A stretch of DNA of 64,000 bases, from assembly GCA_020636005.1 (NCBI GenBank), contig JACJYR010000003.1:434001-498000 (forward strand). The letters are read 5' to 3'. Below the pieces are notes generated by a model, which did no database searches, had not been told where the DNA came from, and saw nothing but the letters and a program-made list of their open reading frames with translations. This document shows, in pieces, positions 1 to 10,300 of the stretch. The first letter of the stretch is position 1. Every line of letters starts with the position of its first letter. The stretch comes from Lewinellaceae bacterium. Lineage in GTDB: Bacteria > Bacteroidota > Bacteroidia > Chitinophagales > Saprospiraceae. Both the position numbers and the translations under genes were made by a program.

Positions 1-744
1 ATGGAGGAAGTGCTGAAAATTTTGGTGGACGATTCAAAATTGACCTACTATAAAAAGGACTATGGCAAGACCATTTTATGTGCCTATGCAAGGATTGACG
101 GTTGGTCGGTCGGCATTGTCGCCAACAACCGAAAGGTCGTCAAGTCCGCATCTGGCGAAATGCAGTTTGGAGGCGTCATCTATTCCGATTCTGCGGACAA
201 GGCGGCCCGTTTCATCATGAACTGCAACCAGAAAAAAATACCCCTGGTTTTTTTGCACGATGTAACGGGTTTTATGGTAGGCAGCCGCTCCGAACACGGC
301 GGCATCATCAAGGACGGTGCGAAAATGGTCAATGCCGTAGCCAACTCCACGGTGCCGAAGTTCTCTATCGTCATGGGCAATTCCTATGGGGCCGGCAACT
401 ACGCCATGTGCGGAAAGGCTTATGACCCACGCCTCATCGTAGCCTGGCCGACCGCCAAAATAGCCGTGATGGGCGGGGCGCAAGCCGCCAAAGTGTTGCT
501 CCAGATCCAGGTAGCCTCCCTCAAGGAAAAGGGGCAGGAAATCACCAAAGAAGAAGAAAAGAAACTGCTGCAGGCCATCCAAAACCGCTACGACCGCCAA
601 ACAACCCCCTATTACGCAGCGGCCAGGCTTTGGGTGGACGCTATCATTGATCCAACTGAGACGAGAAAATGGATCTCAAAAGGCATAGAAATGGCGAACC
701 ATGCGCCAATTGAACGGTTTAATGTCGGAGTTTTTCAAGTATGA
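1..744 (+). CDS. Acyl-CoA carboxylase beta (carboxyltransferase) subunit, C-terminal part
   Basis: This is the C-terminal part of a biotin-dependent acyl-CoA carboxylase carboxyltransferase subunit of the methylcrotonyl-/propionyl-CoA carboxylase beta type, which moves CO2 from carboxybiotin to an acyl-CoA in branched-chain amino acid or odd-chain acid breakdown. The reading frame is open at base 1 and gives 247 residues where the family has about 510-550, so the gene starts outside the window and the ATG at base 1 is probably internal. Motifs visible include PLVFLHDVTGFMVG, the GNSYGAGNYAMCGKAYDPR loop and AVMGGAQAAKVL, typical of the C-terminal crotonase-fold half. The stop overlaps the start of the next small gene (ATGA). 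Which acyl-CoA is used cannot be decided here. Confidence 0.9.
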   Translation: MEEVLKILVDDSKLTYYKKDYGKTILCAYARIDGWSVGIVANNRKVVKSASGEMQFGGVIYSDSADKAARFIMNCNQKKIPLVFLHDVTGFMVGSRSEHGGIIKDGAKMVNAVANSTVPKFSIVMGNSYGAGNYAMCGKAYDPRLIVAWPTAKIAVMGGAQAAKVLLQIQVASLKEKGQEITKEEEKKLLQAIQNRYDRQTTPYYAAARLWVDAIIDPTETRKWISKGIEMANHAPIERFNVGVFQV

Positions 745-890
745 ACCAACAACAATCGCCTGACATGGATGACAGCAAATTAAAACTGTGGCTCAAAAGG
801 GTCGGGGTCGCAGGGTTCCTATTTTTCCTCCTCAAGGGCCTGGCCTGGATTGGCGTGTTTTTGTGGGCTGGCAAGTGTGCCATAGAGTAA
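741..890 (+). CDS. Small single-pass membrane protein (49 aa)
   Basis: A short reading frame starts at an ATG that overlaps the stop codon of the carboxylase gene by 4 bases (ATGA), a strong sign of translational coupling. It encodes 49 residues: a charged N-terminus with several Asp and Lys residues, then one hydrophobic segment (about residues 22-44, VAGFLFFLLKGLAWIGVFLW) and a short tail. I do not recognise the family. It could be a small inner-membrane protein co-expressed with the carboxylase; the function is unknown. Confidence 0.55.
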   Translation: MNQQQSPDMDDSKLKLWLKRVGVAGFLFFLLKGLAWIGVFLWAGKCAIE

Positions 891-1023
891 TCCATTTACC
901 CAGACTTTTTTTCATCTTTTTCTCCTAATAACCTACCTTCACGGCGGTATCACGCATGTTGTGTTGAAATTTATTCTTCCTTTGCCTTGGGCAAATGGAT
1001 GCCACCATAACAACACGACAAAC

Positions 1024-1752
1024 ATGAAAAGACTTTTTCTCACCCTGTTTTCTGCAGTAACATTCATTCTTACACTTTCCGCCCAGGAAATCTGGCTCGA
1101 AGCAGCGCTGAAGGGCGGTGCAGGCACCTCCTTTTTGTACAACAAAAATATCGTGGACGACCCGGACTACCGCTACAAATTCACACCCATGTACGGCTTG
1201 GGTGCCAAGTTTGCCGTCAATTTCGGCCCCTGGCACGGGCTTTCCCTGGAAGGGCTATACAACTTCTCAGGTCAGGACTTCAACTACCAGGAAGCTGGTT
1301 CGAGCACCGACCTGGCCAACGAGATTAAATGGAGGAGCGTGGATGCCTATTTGCTGTACCGGTACATCACCAACAGGATCTATGTGGAAATTGGCCCCAT
1401 GTATTCCTTCATCCAATCCGTCGAACAAAATGACAACGGTGATAAAATAGTAGAGCCGGCCACCAATTATGAAAACGGGTACCTTGCAGGTGCCTTTGGC
1501 TTTGGCGGTTACATCGGCGGGGCCGAAACATTTTCCGTTGGGCTGGGCGTCCGGCTCAATTATGGATTTATGGATTTTGTCAATGAGCAAGGGCGCAAGG
1601 ACTGGTACCCAGCCAGAAAAGTGTATGAAAAAACAGAAACAACCCACCCGATCTTTGCCCAGTTCCTCGTAGAATTCAACTTTGGCATCGGTCATTTTGC
1701 CCGTACTTCCTGTAGCAAGCGAATGCACTTTTTTGGCGCTGGAAGGAGGTAG
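1024..1752 (+). CDS. Secreted outer membrane beta-barrel-like protein
   Basis: Encodes 242 residues with a clear Sec signal peptide (MKRLFLTLFSAVTFILTLSAQ, cleavage after the Ala before Gln) and alternating aromatic/Gly-rich strands (GLGAKFAVNFGPWHGLSLEG, GAFGFGGYIGG, GVRLNYGF, QFLVEFNFGIG) typical of a porin-family small beta barrel of Bacteroidota. The frame is open from 961, but the ATG at 1024 directly precedes the signal peptide and is preferred. The last strand, ending FNFGIGHFARTSCSKRMHFFGAGRR, is followed by a basic tail rather than the usual terminal aromatic residue, so the C-terminus may be slightly extended. It is monocistronic and followed by a hairpin terminator. Function unknown. 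Confidence 0.75.
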   Translation: MKRLFLTLFSAVTFILTLSAQEIWLEAALKGGAGTSFLYNKNIVDDPDYRYKFTPMYGLGAKFAVNFGPWHGLSLEGLYNFSGQDFNYQEAGSSTDLANEIKWRSVDAYLLYRYITNRIYVEIGPMYSFIQSVEQNDNGDKIVEPATNYENGYLAGAFGFGGYIGGAETFSVGLGVRLNYGFMDFVNEQGRKDWYPARKVYEKTETTHPIFAQFLVEFNFGIGHFARTSCSKRMHFFGAGRR

Positions 1753-1820
1753 TGCCAATCTTTTTCCCATTGATGCGAATAGCGGGTTCAATTTTAAAGC
1801 TCGTTGATTTTAAAGAAGTT

Positions 1821-1853
1821 AAATCATGGCGATTGATAAAATCACCATGATTT
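1821..1853 (+). terminator. Hairpin terminator after the barrel gene
   Basis: A perfect 9-bp stem (AAATCATGG / CCATGATTT) with a 15-base loop is followed by CGTTTTT. It lies about 70 bases after the barrel gene stop and before the start of the acyl-CoA gene at 1933, so it most likely ends the upstream transcript. Confidence 0.6.
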
Positions 1854-1932
1854 CGTTTTTCAAACAACTGAAAATGTGGCAATTATTTTAACCCATTCGT
1901 CGCATCATTGATCAACTTCTTCTTCATCCTTT

Positions 1933-4044
1933 ATGATCCGCTATACCAAAGACACAGACCAAATCGCCATCATTACCCTTGACATGAAGGGCAGGCCACT
2001 CAACATCCTCAACCATGAAATCGTGGATGCTTTTGTGCCGGTCATCGAGCATCTAAAAAAGGAAAAAAGCCTTGGCAGGCTAAAAGGCGTCATCATTACC
2101 TCGGCCAAAAAGACCTTTCTGGCGGGGGGCGATTTGGAATATTTATCCAAATCCAACGACCCCAGGAAGGTATTCGACTTTTCGCAAAAACTAAAAGCCT
2201 TTTTCCGGGATCTGGAACGGCCCGGCGTACCCGTAGTGGCAGCCATCAACGGCTCCGCATTTGGGACGGGTTTTGAGTTGGCCCTGGCTTGCCACCGCCG
2301 CATCGTCCTGGATAAAATGGATGTGCGGATTGGGCTGCCAGAGGTAAATTTTGGGCTGATGCCGGGCAACGGCGGCGTCATCCGGCTCATGTGGCTCCTG
2401 GGCATTGAAAAAGCCTTCGACATCCTCACGGGTGGCAGGATTTGGACACCTGGCGATGCGTTGAGGGCCGGCCTGGCAGACGCGCTTGCCCACGACGAAC
2501 ATGAATTGATAAGCCTGGCCAAACAATGGCTCCTTCAAACAAAGGAAGCACGCCGCCCCTGGGACGATGCCCAGGCCACCATTCCCGGCGGCACTGCCAA
2601 AGACCCCTGCACTGCCAGAATCATCTCCCAGCTCGCCGCAAGGGTCGCCGCTAAGTGGTATAATCATTTTCCTGCACCGCTGGCCATTCTGAACACCTTA
2701 AATGAAGGCAGCCGGGTTGATTTTGAAACGGCAACCCGAATTGAAAGCAGGTACTATACTTCGCTGTTGCTCAGCAGGGAGGCAAAAAATATGATCCAGG
2801 CCCTGTGGTTCAACCAAAATGAAATTGACCAGGGCATCAGCCGCCCGAGGGGTTTCGGGAAGTTCCGGGCAAAAAAAGTCGGCGTCGTTGGGGCGGGTAT
2901 GATGGGCACCGGAATAGCTGCCGCCTGTCTCAGCAATGGCATGGAGGTGACGCTGAAGGATGTTTCCAGTATGATTGCGGAGCAAGGGAAGGAGCGGGTG
3001 GGGCAGGCCCTCGACCACTATATCGGCACGGGCGATTTTGACAAAGATGGCAAAGAGGCGGCCATCAAAAAGATCAGAACTACGGAAAAGGCCGAAGACT
3101 TTAGCCAATGCGATTTGGTCATCGAATCGGTTTTTGAAAACACAAACCTCAAGAAAAAAGTCATCACAGAAACGGAGGCACACCTGGATGAATTTGCCTT
3201 TCTGGCCAGCAATACCATTTCCATCCCCATCACCCGCCTGGCCGAAAAATCCGGCAACCCGGCGCAGTTTGTCGGGCTACATTTTTTCCGCCCGGTAGAA
3301 AAAGTGCCCCTGGTAGAAATCGTTCGTGGAAAAAACACCTCGGAGGAAACCGTTGCAAAGGCTTTTGATTTTGTAAAATCTATTGGAAAAACGCCCATTG
3401 TCGTAAAAGACGATTGGGGGTTCTACGTGGCCAGGGTACAAAATACCTATATCCTGGAGGGTATCACGATGTTGCAGGAAGGCATATCACCGGCTTTGAT
3501 AGAAAATTTGGGCCTGCAATGCGGTATGCCCAAAGGCCCGCTGGCCCTGGCCGACGAGCTTTCCCTGGAACTGGTGTTGCGGTATGAAAAGCAGGCAGCT
3601 GACCACTATGGCACAAGGTATATCCAGCACCCGGCAGTAAACGTTTTGACAAAAATGTTGGGAGAACTGGAGCGTCCTGGCGCTGGTAAAAAGGCTGGGT
3701 TTTATGATTATCCTGAGAATGGGAAAATAATTTGGGAGGGTTTGGGTGAATATTTTCCTGCCAATGGCAACCACCTGCCCACCCATGAAATCATGGAACG
3801 CTACCTGTTTGCCCAGGTTTTGGAAGCCATTTGGTGCCTGCAGGAAGGCGTTATCAACACCATACCCGAAGCAAATCTCGGCAGTGTTTTCGGCTGGGGC
3901 TTCCCGGCGTTCAAGGGCGGCGTGATCCAATATGTGAATGACTATGGGAAAGAAAATTTTATCGCCCGATCCGAAGCCTTAAAGCTGGCACATGGCCAGC
4001 GCTTTTCCATTCCAAAATGGCTGTTGAAGAACGATGAACTATGA
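1933..4044 (+). CDS. Bifunctional enoyl-CoA hydratase / 3-hydroxyacyl-CoA dehydrogenase (FadB/FadJ type)
   Basis: A 703-residue multifunctional beta-oxidation enzyme. The N-terminal crotonase domain (about 1-200) carries the oxyanion and acid/base regions INGSAFGTGFELALACH and LPEVNFGLMPGNGG, with both expected Glu residues. A Rossmann NAD-binding motif follows (VGVVGAGMMGTGIAAACLSNG, about residue 315), then the dehydrogenase His in HFFRPVEKVPLVEIVRG, and the helical C-terminal domains. It hydrates 2-enoyl-CoA and oxidises the resulting 3-hydroxyacyl-CoA. No thiolase partner (fadA) is next to it. Length matches the family (about 700-720). The ATG at 1933 is the first in frame. The terminator hairpin overlaps its stop codon. 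Confidence 0.93.
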   Translation: MIRYTKDTDQIAIITLDMKGRPLNILNHEIVDAFVPVIEHLKKEKSLGRLKGVIITSAKKTFLAGGDLEYLSKSNDPRKVFDFSQKLKAFFRDLERPGVPVVAAINGSAFGTGFELALACHRRIVLDKMDVRIGLPEVNFGLMPGNGGVIRLMWLLGIEKAFDILTGGRIWTPGDALRAGLADALAHDEHELISLAKQWLLQTKEARRPWDDAQATIPGGTAKDPCTARIISQLAARVAAKWYNHFPAPLAILNTLNEGSRVDFETATRIESRYYTSLLLSREAKNMIQALWFNQNEIDQGISRPRGFGKFRAKKVGVVGAGMMGTGIAAACLSNGMEVTLKDVSSMIAEQGKERVGQALDHYIGTGDFDKDGKEAAIKKIRTTEKAEDFSQCDLVIESVFENTNLKKKVITETEAHLDEFAFLASNTISIPITRLAEKSGNPAQFVGLHFFRPVEKVPLVEIVRGKNTSEETVAKAFDFVKSIGKTPIVVKDDWGFYVARVQNTYILEGITMLQEGISPALIENLGLQCGMPKGPLALADELSLELVLRYEKQAADHYGTRYIQHPAVNVLTKMLGELERPGAGKKAGFYDYPENGKIIWEGLGEYFPANGNHLPTHEIMERYLFAQVLEAIWCLQEGVINTIPEANLGSVFGWGFPAFKGGVIQYVNDYGKENFIARSEALKLAHGQRFSIPKWLLKNDEL

Positions 4045-4069
4045 ACATGCTTCCTGTTCATAGTTCATC
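4033..4069. terminator. Bidirectional terminator between convergent genes
   Basis: A perfect 15-bp stem (GATGAACTATGAACA / TGTTCATAGTTCATC) with a 7-base loop spans the last codons of the FadB-like gene and ends just before the convergent OmpA-family gene at 4076. The first arm is partly coding. Confidence 0.6.
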
Positions 4070-4075
4070 CTATTC

Positions 4076-6085
4076 TCACTCGACCACCTTCACGTTTTTC
4101 TCATCCAGCTTTGTCACTTTGATCTCCGTCCGGCGGTTTTGCTGGTGTTCGTATTCATCGCATTCTACATTGTTGCCGCAATGGTTGACCAACCTGGTTT
4201 CCCCATATCCGGCAGCCCTCAGCCGGTTCCGGGCGATGCCTTTGCTGATAATATATTCCACTGCCTTCTCCGCCCTTTTTTGCGAGAGCCATTTATTGTA
4301 GGAGTCCGAACCCCGTGCATCCGTATGGGAGCTAAGCTCGATTTCCATGCTGGGGTATTCCTTCAGCAGGTTTACCACTTTGTCCAGTTCGGAGGCGGCA
4401 TCGGAGCGGATCAAAAACTGGTTGTAATCGTAATAGACGTCTTCCAGTTTAATCACCTTGCCCACTTCGTAATTGGCCTTGGGCAAAGACGGGACGAACT
4501 CCCTTTCCAGGTAGAGCAGCACGGTCACGTCGTTCTTTTCGCAGGGGATGTTCGTGGAACTGAGGGTCTCGACATCGTAATGGTATTCACCTTTGGAAGC
4601 CACAATTTCGTAGTCGCACCCACATTCCATCATAAAGGTAAAATCGCCGCTGTTGTTGGCCGTGTAGGCGATCTCCTGGTTGTTGCAGGAGTTTTTCACT
4701 TTCACGTCAGCCAGGGGGATGGGCGAGCCATTGTTTTTATCCTTTACCTTTCCATTGATGGCAATAGGCCCACGGTTGGGTTCGACCGCCAACAGCCATT
4801 CCGCCTGGGCCGTCATTTCTTCCGCTGAAACAATTTTTGTGGAAGTCTGGTAGCCATTTTTGGAGGCAGTCACCCGGTATTTGGTGCCAGGCAGCACGGC
4901 ATATTTCACGTTGCAGCTGTTGCCCAGCTTGTTGCTGGCCTCGGTCATGCTGTTTTGGTAGGGTACCAGGACGAGGTACTCCTTGCCCATTACGGTGGTA
5001 GCCTGCATTTGAAGGAAGGTATAACCGTTGGGGCCATTGAAAGCAGCATTTTGGGAAAGGTTTTCCCCGATTGGTTCGATGGTCAGATCTGCATCGCCGA
5101 TCCGTTCGTTGGTGCTTTTATCCACTACACAAATGGTGGCGATGACGGGTTTCAGGCCGGTGAATTTCCAGGAATAAAGGTCGTCCAGTCCTTTACCGCC
5201 GGGACGGTTGGAGGTCAGGTAGCCCGCCGTTCCATTGGGGTTGCTCGTAAAAGCAAAATCGTCGTAGGATGAATTGATAGGCACGTCCAGCCTGGTTCTT
5301 CCTTCCGGCTCGCTGCCGCCATGTATTTTGATGGAAAAAATATCCAGGCCGCCCAGACCAGGGAACCCATCGGAAGAAAAATACAGATACCCCTCTGCCG
5401 AAACGAAGGGGAACAGCTCATTGCCCGCTGAATTTACTTCCGGGCCCAAGTTGATGGGGGCACCCCAATTTTCGCCTTTTTTTTCAGCCACATAAATGTC
5501 CATACCACCATAACCACCGGGGCGGTTGGATGCAAAAAAGAGCCAGTTGCCCGTGGGGTTGAGGGCAGGGTGGCATGTGCAATAATCGTCGCTGTTGTAG
5601 GGCAATTCAGTAATGTCCACCCATGCGCCGTTTTTGTATTTCGACTGGTACAGTTTCAGGTCAATGGATCCTTTGGCATTAACGCCCTTTTTATTATTCC
5701 TGGAAAAGATCATGGTAGTGCCATCCGGAGTAAAAGTGCATGCGCCGTCGTGGTACTTGCCATTCACCTCGCCTTCCAGCATGGTGGGATCCATGAGCTC
5801 GCCGGCACCATCTTTTTTGGCCACCCATAAATCGGAATAATGGCCTTTGGCCAGATCCTTATCGCAATGGAACAGCTTGTCGTTGTTGCGGGTAGAGGTA
5901 AAAATGACTTTGTTGCCAAGCGGCATGGCACAGTAGTCCAACTGGTCTGAATTGATGGCTTCCAGGTTGGTTACCTCGTAACCCGAAATGGGGGTATTGT
6001 TGTTGCCGGAAAACATTGCGTTCTGCCCGTTCAACCACCCTGTTGCCAGGAATAATAGGGCTATTGGTGAAAACTTGCTATTCAT
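4076..6085 (-). CDS. OmpA-family protein with PD40 propeller repeats
   Basis: 669 residues, last gene of the T9SS-type surface operon. After a signal peptide (MNSKFSPIALLFLATGW) come PD40/TolB-like beta-propeller repeats (LFFASNRPGGYGGMDIYV, YLYFSSDGFPGLGGLDIFS, YLTSNRPGGKGLDDLYSW), a carboxypeptidase-regulatory-like fold (about residues 445-530) and a C-terminal OmpA peptidoglycan-binding domain (about 555-665; SSHTDARGSDSYNKWLSQKRA, GYGE, QNRRTEI). Such proteins are commonly encoded beside PorP/SprF barrels and gliding-type adhesins and probably tie the surface machinery to peptidoglycan. A TTG 21 bases upstream is in frame, but the ATG at 6085 fits the signal peptide better. An extra HCGNNVECDEYEH insert sits before the NRR motif. 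Confidence 0.88.
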   Translation of the reverse strand: MNSKFSPIALLFLATGWLNGQNAMFSGNNNTPISGYEVTNLEAINSDQLDYCAMPLGNKVIFTSTRNNDKLFHCDKDLAKGHYSDLWVAKKDGAGELMDPTMLEGEVNGKYHDGACTFTPDGTTMIFSRNNKKGVNAKGSIDLKLYQSKYKNGAWVDITELPYNSDDYCTCHPALNPTGNWLFFASNRPGGYGGMDIYVAEKKGENWGAPINLGPEVNSAGNELFPFVSAEGYLYFSSDGFPGLGGLDIFSIKIHGGSEPEGRTRLDVPINSSYDDFAFTSNPNGTAGYLTSNRPGGKGLDDLYSWKFTGLKPVIATICVVDKSTNERIGDADLTIEPIGENLSQNAAFNGPNGYTFLQMQATTVMGKEYLVLVPYQNSMTEASNKLGNSCNVKYAVLPGTKYRVTASKNGYQTSTKIVSAEEMTAQAEWLLAVEPNRGPIAINGKVKDKNNGSPIPLADVKVKNSCNNQEIAYTANNSGDFTFMMECGCDYEIVASKGEYHYDVETLSSTNIPCEKNDVTVLLYLEREFVPSLPKANYEVGKVIKLEDVYYDYNQFLIRSDAASELDKVVNLLKEYPSMEIELSSHTDARGSDSYNKWLSQKRAEKAVEYIISKGIARNRLRAAGYGETRLVNHCGNNVECDEYEHQQNRRTEIKVTKLDEKNVKVVE

Positions 6086-6123
6086 ATTTATTTTAGTTTG
6101 GGTCAAACTTTAATTTGTCAACT

Positions 6124-7044
6124 TCAGAAATACCTCAAGTGGTGGACCTCGCAATCCTTGCACTTGAAAGTGTAACCGAGCATGATTTCGTAGCTTCCGT
6201 AGGTAAACTTGCGAAGCTTGGATAGCGTGAAGTCCATAGCCATGCCGAGCCGCATCCCGTTTTTGAACTCGTAGCCGACCAACCCGTCGAACGAATCGGC
6301 AAGGCGGTAATTGGCACCAATCCAAAAAGCATCGAGGAATAGTAGGTTGGCATTCAGATCCACGTCCACAGGGGCATTGGTGTTGTAGCTCAACAACATA
6401 GCGGGCATCAGCTTTATCTGCCGGGCCAGTTTCAATTGCCCGCCCGCCATCAGGTAATAGGTCAGTAAACCTTCCCTCGAAGTGCCGGTGTTGTCGTTGC
6501 TGAGGTACAAAGGATTTTTCAACAGTCTTGGCACGGACAGTCCCACGTAGTATTTTCCACTGAAATAATAAGCACCTACGCCAAAGTTGGGCGCGTAATT
6601 GGTTTCGTTGGCAGTAGGGATGGCAACGTCGTCCCTATCCACGGCACTGGCATTAGACCAATTCAAGCGTGCCTGTTCTATGCGGCCCTGTAGGCCAATG
6701 CTCAGCTTGTTTTTCTCGTTCAACTTGATTTGATAGGCATAGAAAAGGTCAAAACTGTTCGTTTTGACATCGCCAATCTCATCTGCACTGACGGAAAGGC
6801 CAATGGCATTCTTGCCACCCGCAAATGGCGTATGGGCGTTGAGGTTGATGGTTCGGGGAGCGCCATCTATGCCCGACCACTGCCGGCGGTAAAAAGCCGA
6901 CACGTCGAAGGAACCTTTGCTGCCTGTGTAGCCGGGATTAAAAGCTAGTTTGTTGAACATAAAATGGGAGTACAGGTAATCGCTCTGCGCAAAACATCCC
7001 AAAGCCAAACCAGAAAATAGAAATAGGTTGAAAAGCTTTTTCAT
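6124..7044 (-). CDS. PorP/SprF family type IX secretion outer membrane protein
   Basis: 306 residues with signal peptide (MKKLFNLFLFSGLALGCFAQ). The diagnostic family start SDYLYSHFMFNKLAFNPGYTGS follows directly, then FYRRQWSGIDGAPRTINLN and C-terminal barrel strands (YGSYEIMLGYTFKCK). PorP/SprF proteins are T9SS-associated outer membrane proteins that, in flavobacteria, are needed for surface presentation of the large adhesin encoded next to them (SprB/SprF pairing). It lies between the 2142-residue adhesin-like gene and the OmpA/PD40 gene on the same strand. The C-terminus ends KCKDCEVHHLRYF, with two Cys. A start 21 bases upstream is in frame; the ATG at 7044 was chosen because the signal peptide starts there. 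Confidence 0.9.
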   Translation of the reverse strand: MKKLFNLFLFSGLALGCFAQSDYLYSHFMFNKLAFNPGYTGSKGSFDVSAFYRRQWSGIDGAPRTINLNAHTPFAGGKNAIGLSVSADEIGDVKTNSFDLFYAYQIKLNEKNKLSIGLQGRIEQARLNWSNASAVDRDDVAIPTANETNYAPNFGVGAYYFSGKYYVGLSVPRLLKNPLYLSNDNTGTSREGLLTYYLMAGGQLKLARQIKLMPAMLLSYNTNAPVDVDLNANLLFLDAFWIGANYRLADSFDGLVGYEFKNGMRLGMAMDFTLSKLRKFTYGSYEIMLGYTFKCKDCEVHHLRYF

Positions 7045-7261
7045 GCAAATGATATTTTTCAGCATTCGGCATGGAGAACTTCATCATCTGATAATTTCCC
7101 AACGCCAAATTCTCAGTTTAGTAGGTAGGCTAAATTCTTCGACTCAATGCGAGCTCTTTTAATTCGAACATTCACGTCAGTAAATTATTGGTTTTCAGCT
7201 ATTTGCAACAGTTGACAACAAAGTCAAACCATTTTTTAACTAAATAAGAGATTGTTCAAAA

Positions 7262-7340
7262 AACTGTGTCATTTTCTCACAAGTGATTGATTGTGAGAGT
7301 GTGTTTTTGAAAAAACACACTTCTCTGAATAGTCTCCTAA
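7262..7340 (-). repeat. Dispersed intergenic repeat, family 3, copy 1
   Basis: About 79 bp sharing roughly 80% identity with 38213-38293, including GTGATNGATTGTGA, a T-run/A-run dyad (GTGTGTTTTT / AAAAACACAC at 7299-7320) and CTGAATNGTCT. Both copies lie 15-25 bases downstream of a minus-strand gene stop. It could act as a terminator or 3' processing element for the giant surface protein gene. The remaining gap up to the PorP start (7045-7261) is AT-rich with no reading frame I can support. Confidence 0.6.
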
Positions 7341-7363
7341 ATCAAACCATTTCAAACTACTAC

Positions 7364-10300
7364 CTATCGGGTAATGGTGAAATATCCCTGGAGCAGTTCG
7401 TTCACCTTTACATCCAGTTGGAGGATGTAGAAATAAGTGCCGGGGGGCAGCGGGTCGCCTTTGTAAGTACCTTTCCAGTCATTTTTGTAGGGTTCGGACT
7501 GATAGACCAAGTCACCCCAACGGTTGAAAATTTTAATGCTGTTATTTGGGAATTGATCTTCCAGGCAGTTTACAAAAAAGGCATCGTTCGTACCGTCGCC
7601 GTTGGGTGTAATGATATTGGGGACAAAACAGTCTTCGATTTCTTTTTCCCCCCTGATGCGGATACTTACGTTGGCTTCGCTACAAAGGCCGGGGCAGTCC
7701 TTGTTGCATATTTCATAAGTAAACCCATCCAGCCCCGTATAGCCCGGCTGCGGAATATAGGTAATGAATCCGTCCTTGTTGGTGATGGTGCCATGTTGTG
7801 GGTTGGTCAAAATGCGGATGTTCCAATCGAGCACATTGCCCAGGAAATCATTGGCCACCAAGTCCACCGTTTCCAGGTTTTCATTTTTTTGCAACTCGAA
7901 GCTGTCGTTTTCTGCCCTCACGTTTTCATAAACAAAAACCGAGGTGAGGGAGGAGGTAAATGTGCAGCCCTGTGTGGTGACAAGGGCATAATATTCACCA
8001 GCGTTGGCGGGCTGGACAGATTCGATAGCAGGGCTGGGCAACGTGGAAGTGAAGCCGGCCGGCCCCAGCCATTGATAGCTGGCCCCTACGATAGTTGGCA
8101 GGTTGAACTGTACCAAATCGCCCGCACAGGCAACAGCCCCGGCATCGGTCGAGTTGGTAGCCGTAAGGCTGGGGGCAGGCTGTACCACGGCATTTTGTGC
8201 ATTGGAAAATTGGGAAACACAACCACCCGTTTGCACGGTGACGGTGTAGATGCCTGAGTTGTTTTCAGCAGCGTTGGCAATGAAATAAGTGGGGATATTG
8301 GTGTTGGCCAGGGCAACCGGGCCAGTGCCATCGTCGAACCACCACTGATAAGTGACATTGGTGCCAGGGTAAATAGAGCTGTTGAGTTCCAGCGTACCGC
8401 CTTCGCAAATGACCGATTGGTTCATAGAAAGGGTAGGGGCCTGGCCAAGCGCATCGTTGATCGTCACATTTTGTTCGTTGGAAAATTGGGAGGTGCAGTT
8501 GCCAACGCTAAAGGTCACGGAATAAACCCCAGCGTTCGCATCGCCCACGTCATTGATGAAAAAAGTCGGGACTGTTGTAGTTCCGATGGATTCCAGGCCG
8601 CTGCCATCGTTGAACCACCAGTTGTACACCACGTTGGTCCCCGTCACGACCGAACTGTTCAGTTCCAGCGTTTCGCCTGGACAAAGGACGTCGTCCACCA
8701 CGATAAGTGCGGGCGTGAAACCTGTCAAATCCTGCGTTATCACCACATCCTGTGCGTTGGAGAATTGACTGGTGCAGCTGCCGATGCTCGCCGTCACGAG
8801 GTAGATGCCTGTATTGGAAGTATTGGCATTTGGAATAAAAAAGGTCGGGATGTTCGTGTTGCCGAGCAAAACAGGGCCGTTGCCGTTGTCAAACCACCAA
8901 TTGTATGTAACTGGGCCGCCACTGAAAATAGTGCTGTTCAATTCAATCGTCTGCCCGTCGCAAAGGTAGTCCTGGTTGACGGACAGGGCAGGTGTCAGGG
9001 TAGAGAAGTCGTCAGCTATGAGCACATCCTGCGCATTGGATGGCTGGCTCTCGCACAGGCCCATCGCCACGGTCACTGTGTAGATGCCCGAGTTGGCCGG
9101 GGTTACACCGTTGATATAAAAAGTAGGAATGTAGGTAGTTCCCAATGAAACAATGCCGCTCCCATCATTGAACCACCACTGATAGGTGATATTTCCGCCC
9201 GAAACGATAGTGCTGTTTAATTCAAGGGTTTGGCCATCGCACAGCACATCCTGGTTGATGCTCAACGCCGGGACGACATCGGAAAGGTCGTTGTTTACCA
9301 GCACCGGTTGGCTGTTGGAAAACTGGGTCAGGCAGTTTCCGTTAAATGCAGTTACGGAATAAATGCCACTGTTGGCCGCCGTAGCATTTTGGATAAAATA
9401 ACTGGGGTTGCTCGTGGTGCCGATCAATACATTGCTGGAACCATCATTGAAATACCAATTGTACGCAAGGTTAGTGCCCGGAATCATCGTGCTGTTCAAC
9501 TGTATGGTTTGACCCTCGCAGACAACGTCCTGGCTGGCGGTAATGGTAGGGGCCAGGCCGCCAAGGTCGCTGACCACGGTAATATCCTGTGCATTGGAAT
9601 ATTGGGAGACACAATTGTTGACACTGACCGTGACCGTATAGATGCCGCTGTTTGTGGCATTGGCATTTTGGATAAAATAGGTTGGCAGGTTGGTGGTTTC
9701 CAGGAAAACAGGGCCACTTCCGTTGTTGAACCACCAGGAATACAGCACATTGTTCCCGTTGAATATACTGCTGTTCAGTTCGATGGATTGGCCATCACAC
9801 AGCACCGTGTTATTGGCCGTCAGGGTCGGTGTTTGGCCTAAAATGTTGTCCACCGTTACATCCTGTGCGTTGGACTGCAGCGAAGAACATGCCCCGGCAG
9901 AAACCTGCACCGTGTAAACACCTGTGTTATCCAGGTTTATATTGGGAATGAAAAGCGTAGGAATGTCAGTGGTGCCAACCAACGAAGTGCTGCTGCCATT
10001 GTTGAAAAACCAGAGATAGGTAATGTTGTTGCCGGAATAAATGGTGCTGTTCAATTCCAGGGTTTCACCTGGGCAGAGGTGGTCTTCTGTTACGGCGAGT
10101 GCGGGGGTTAGAGGCACATTATCCACAGTAACATCAACCGAGACAGGATCACCAGGGCAGCCAGATGCAGTTGTAAGGTATAGGGTATATTCCCCCTCAT
10201 TAACCTGCGTCAGGCTGGGAAGCGCAACAGTGAAAGGGCCTGCTTCCGGTGCTACCCCAGTAAAGCTAAAACCATTCGGCCCCACCCAGGTATAATTTAC

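Noticed and set aside
7283..8257. Long plus-strand open frame (324 codons) opposite the giant surface protein
   Set aside because: It is a shadow of the Ig-like repeats on the other strand, with repeat-driven composition, and the minus-strand protein has clear domains and a sorting signal.
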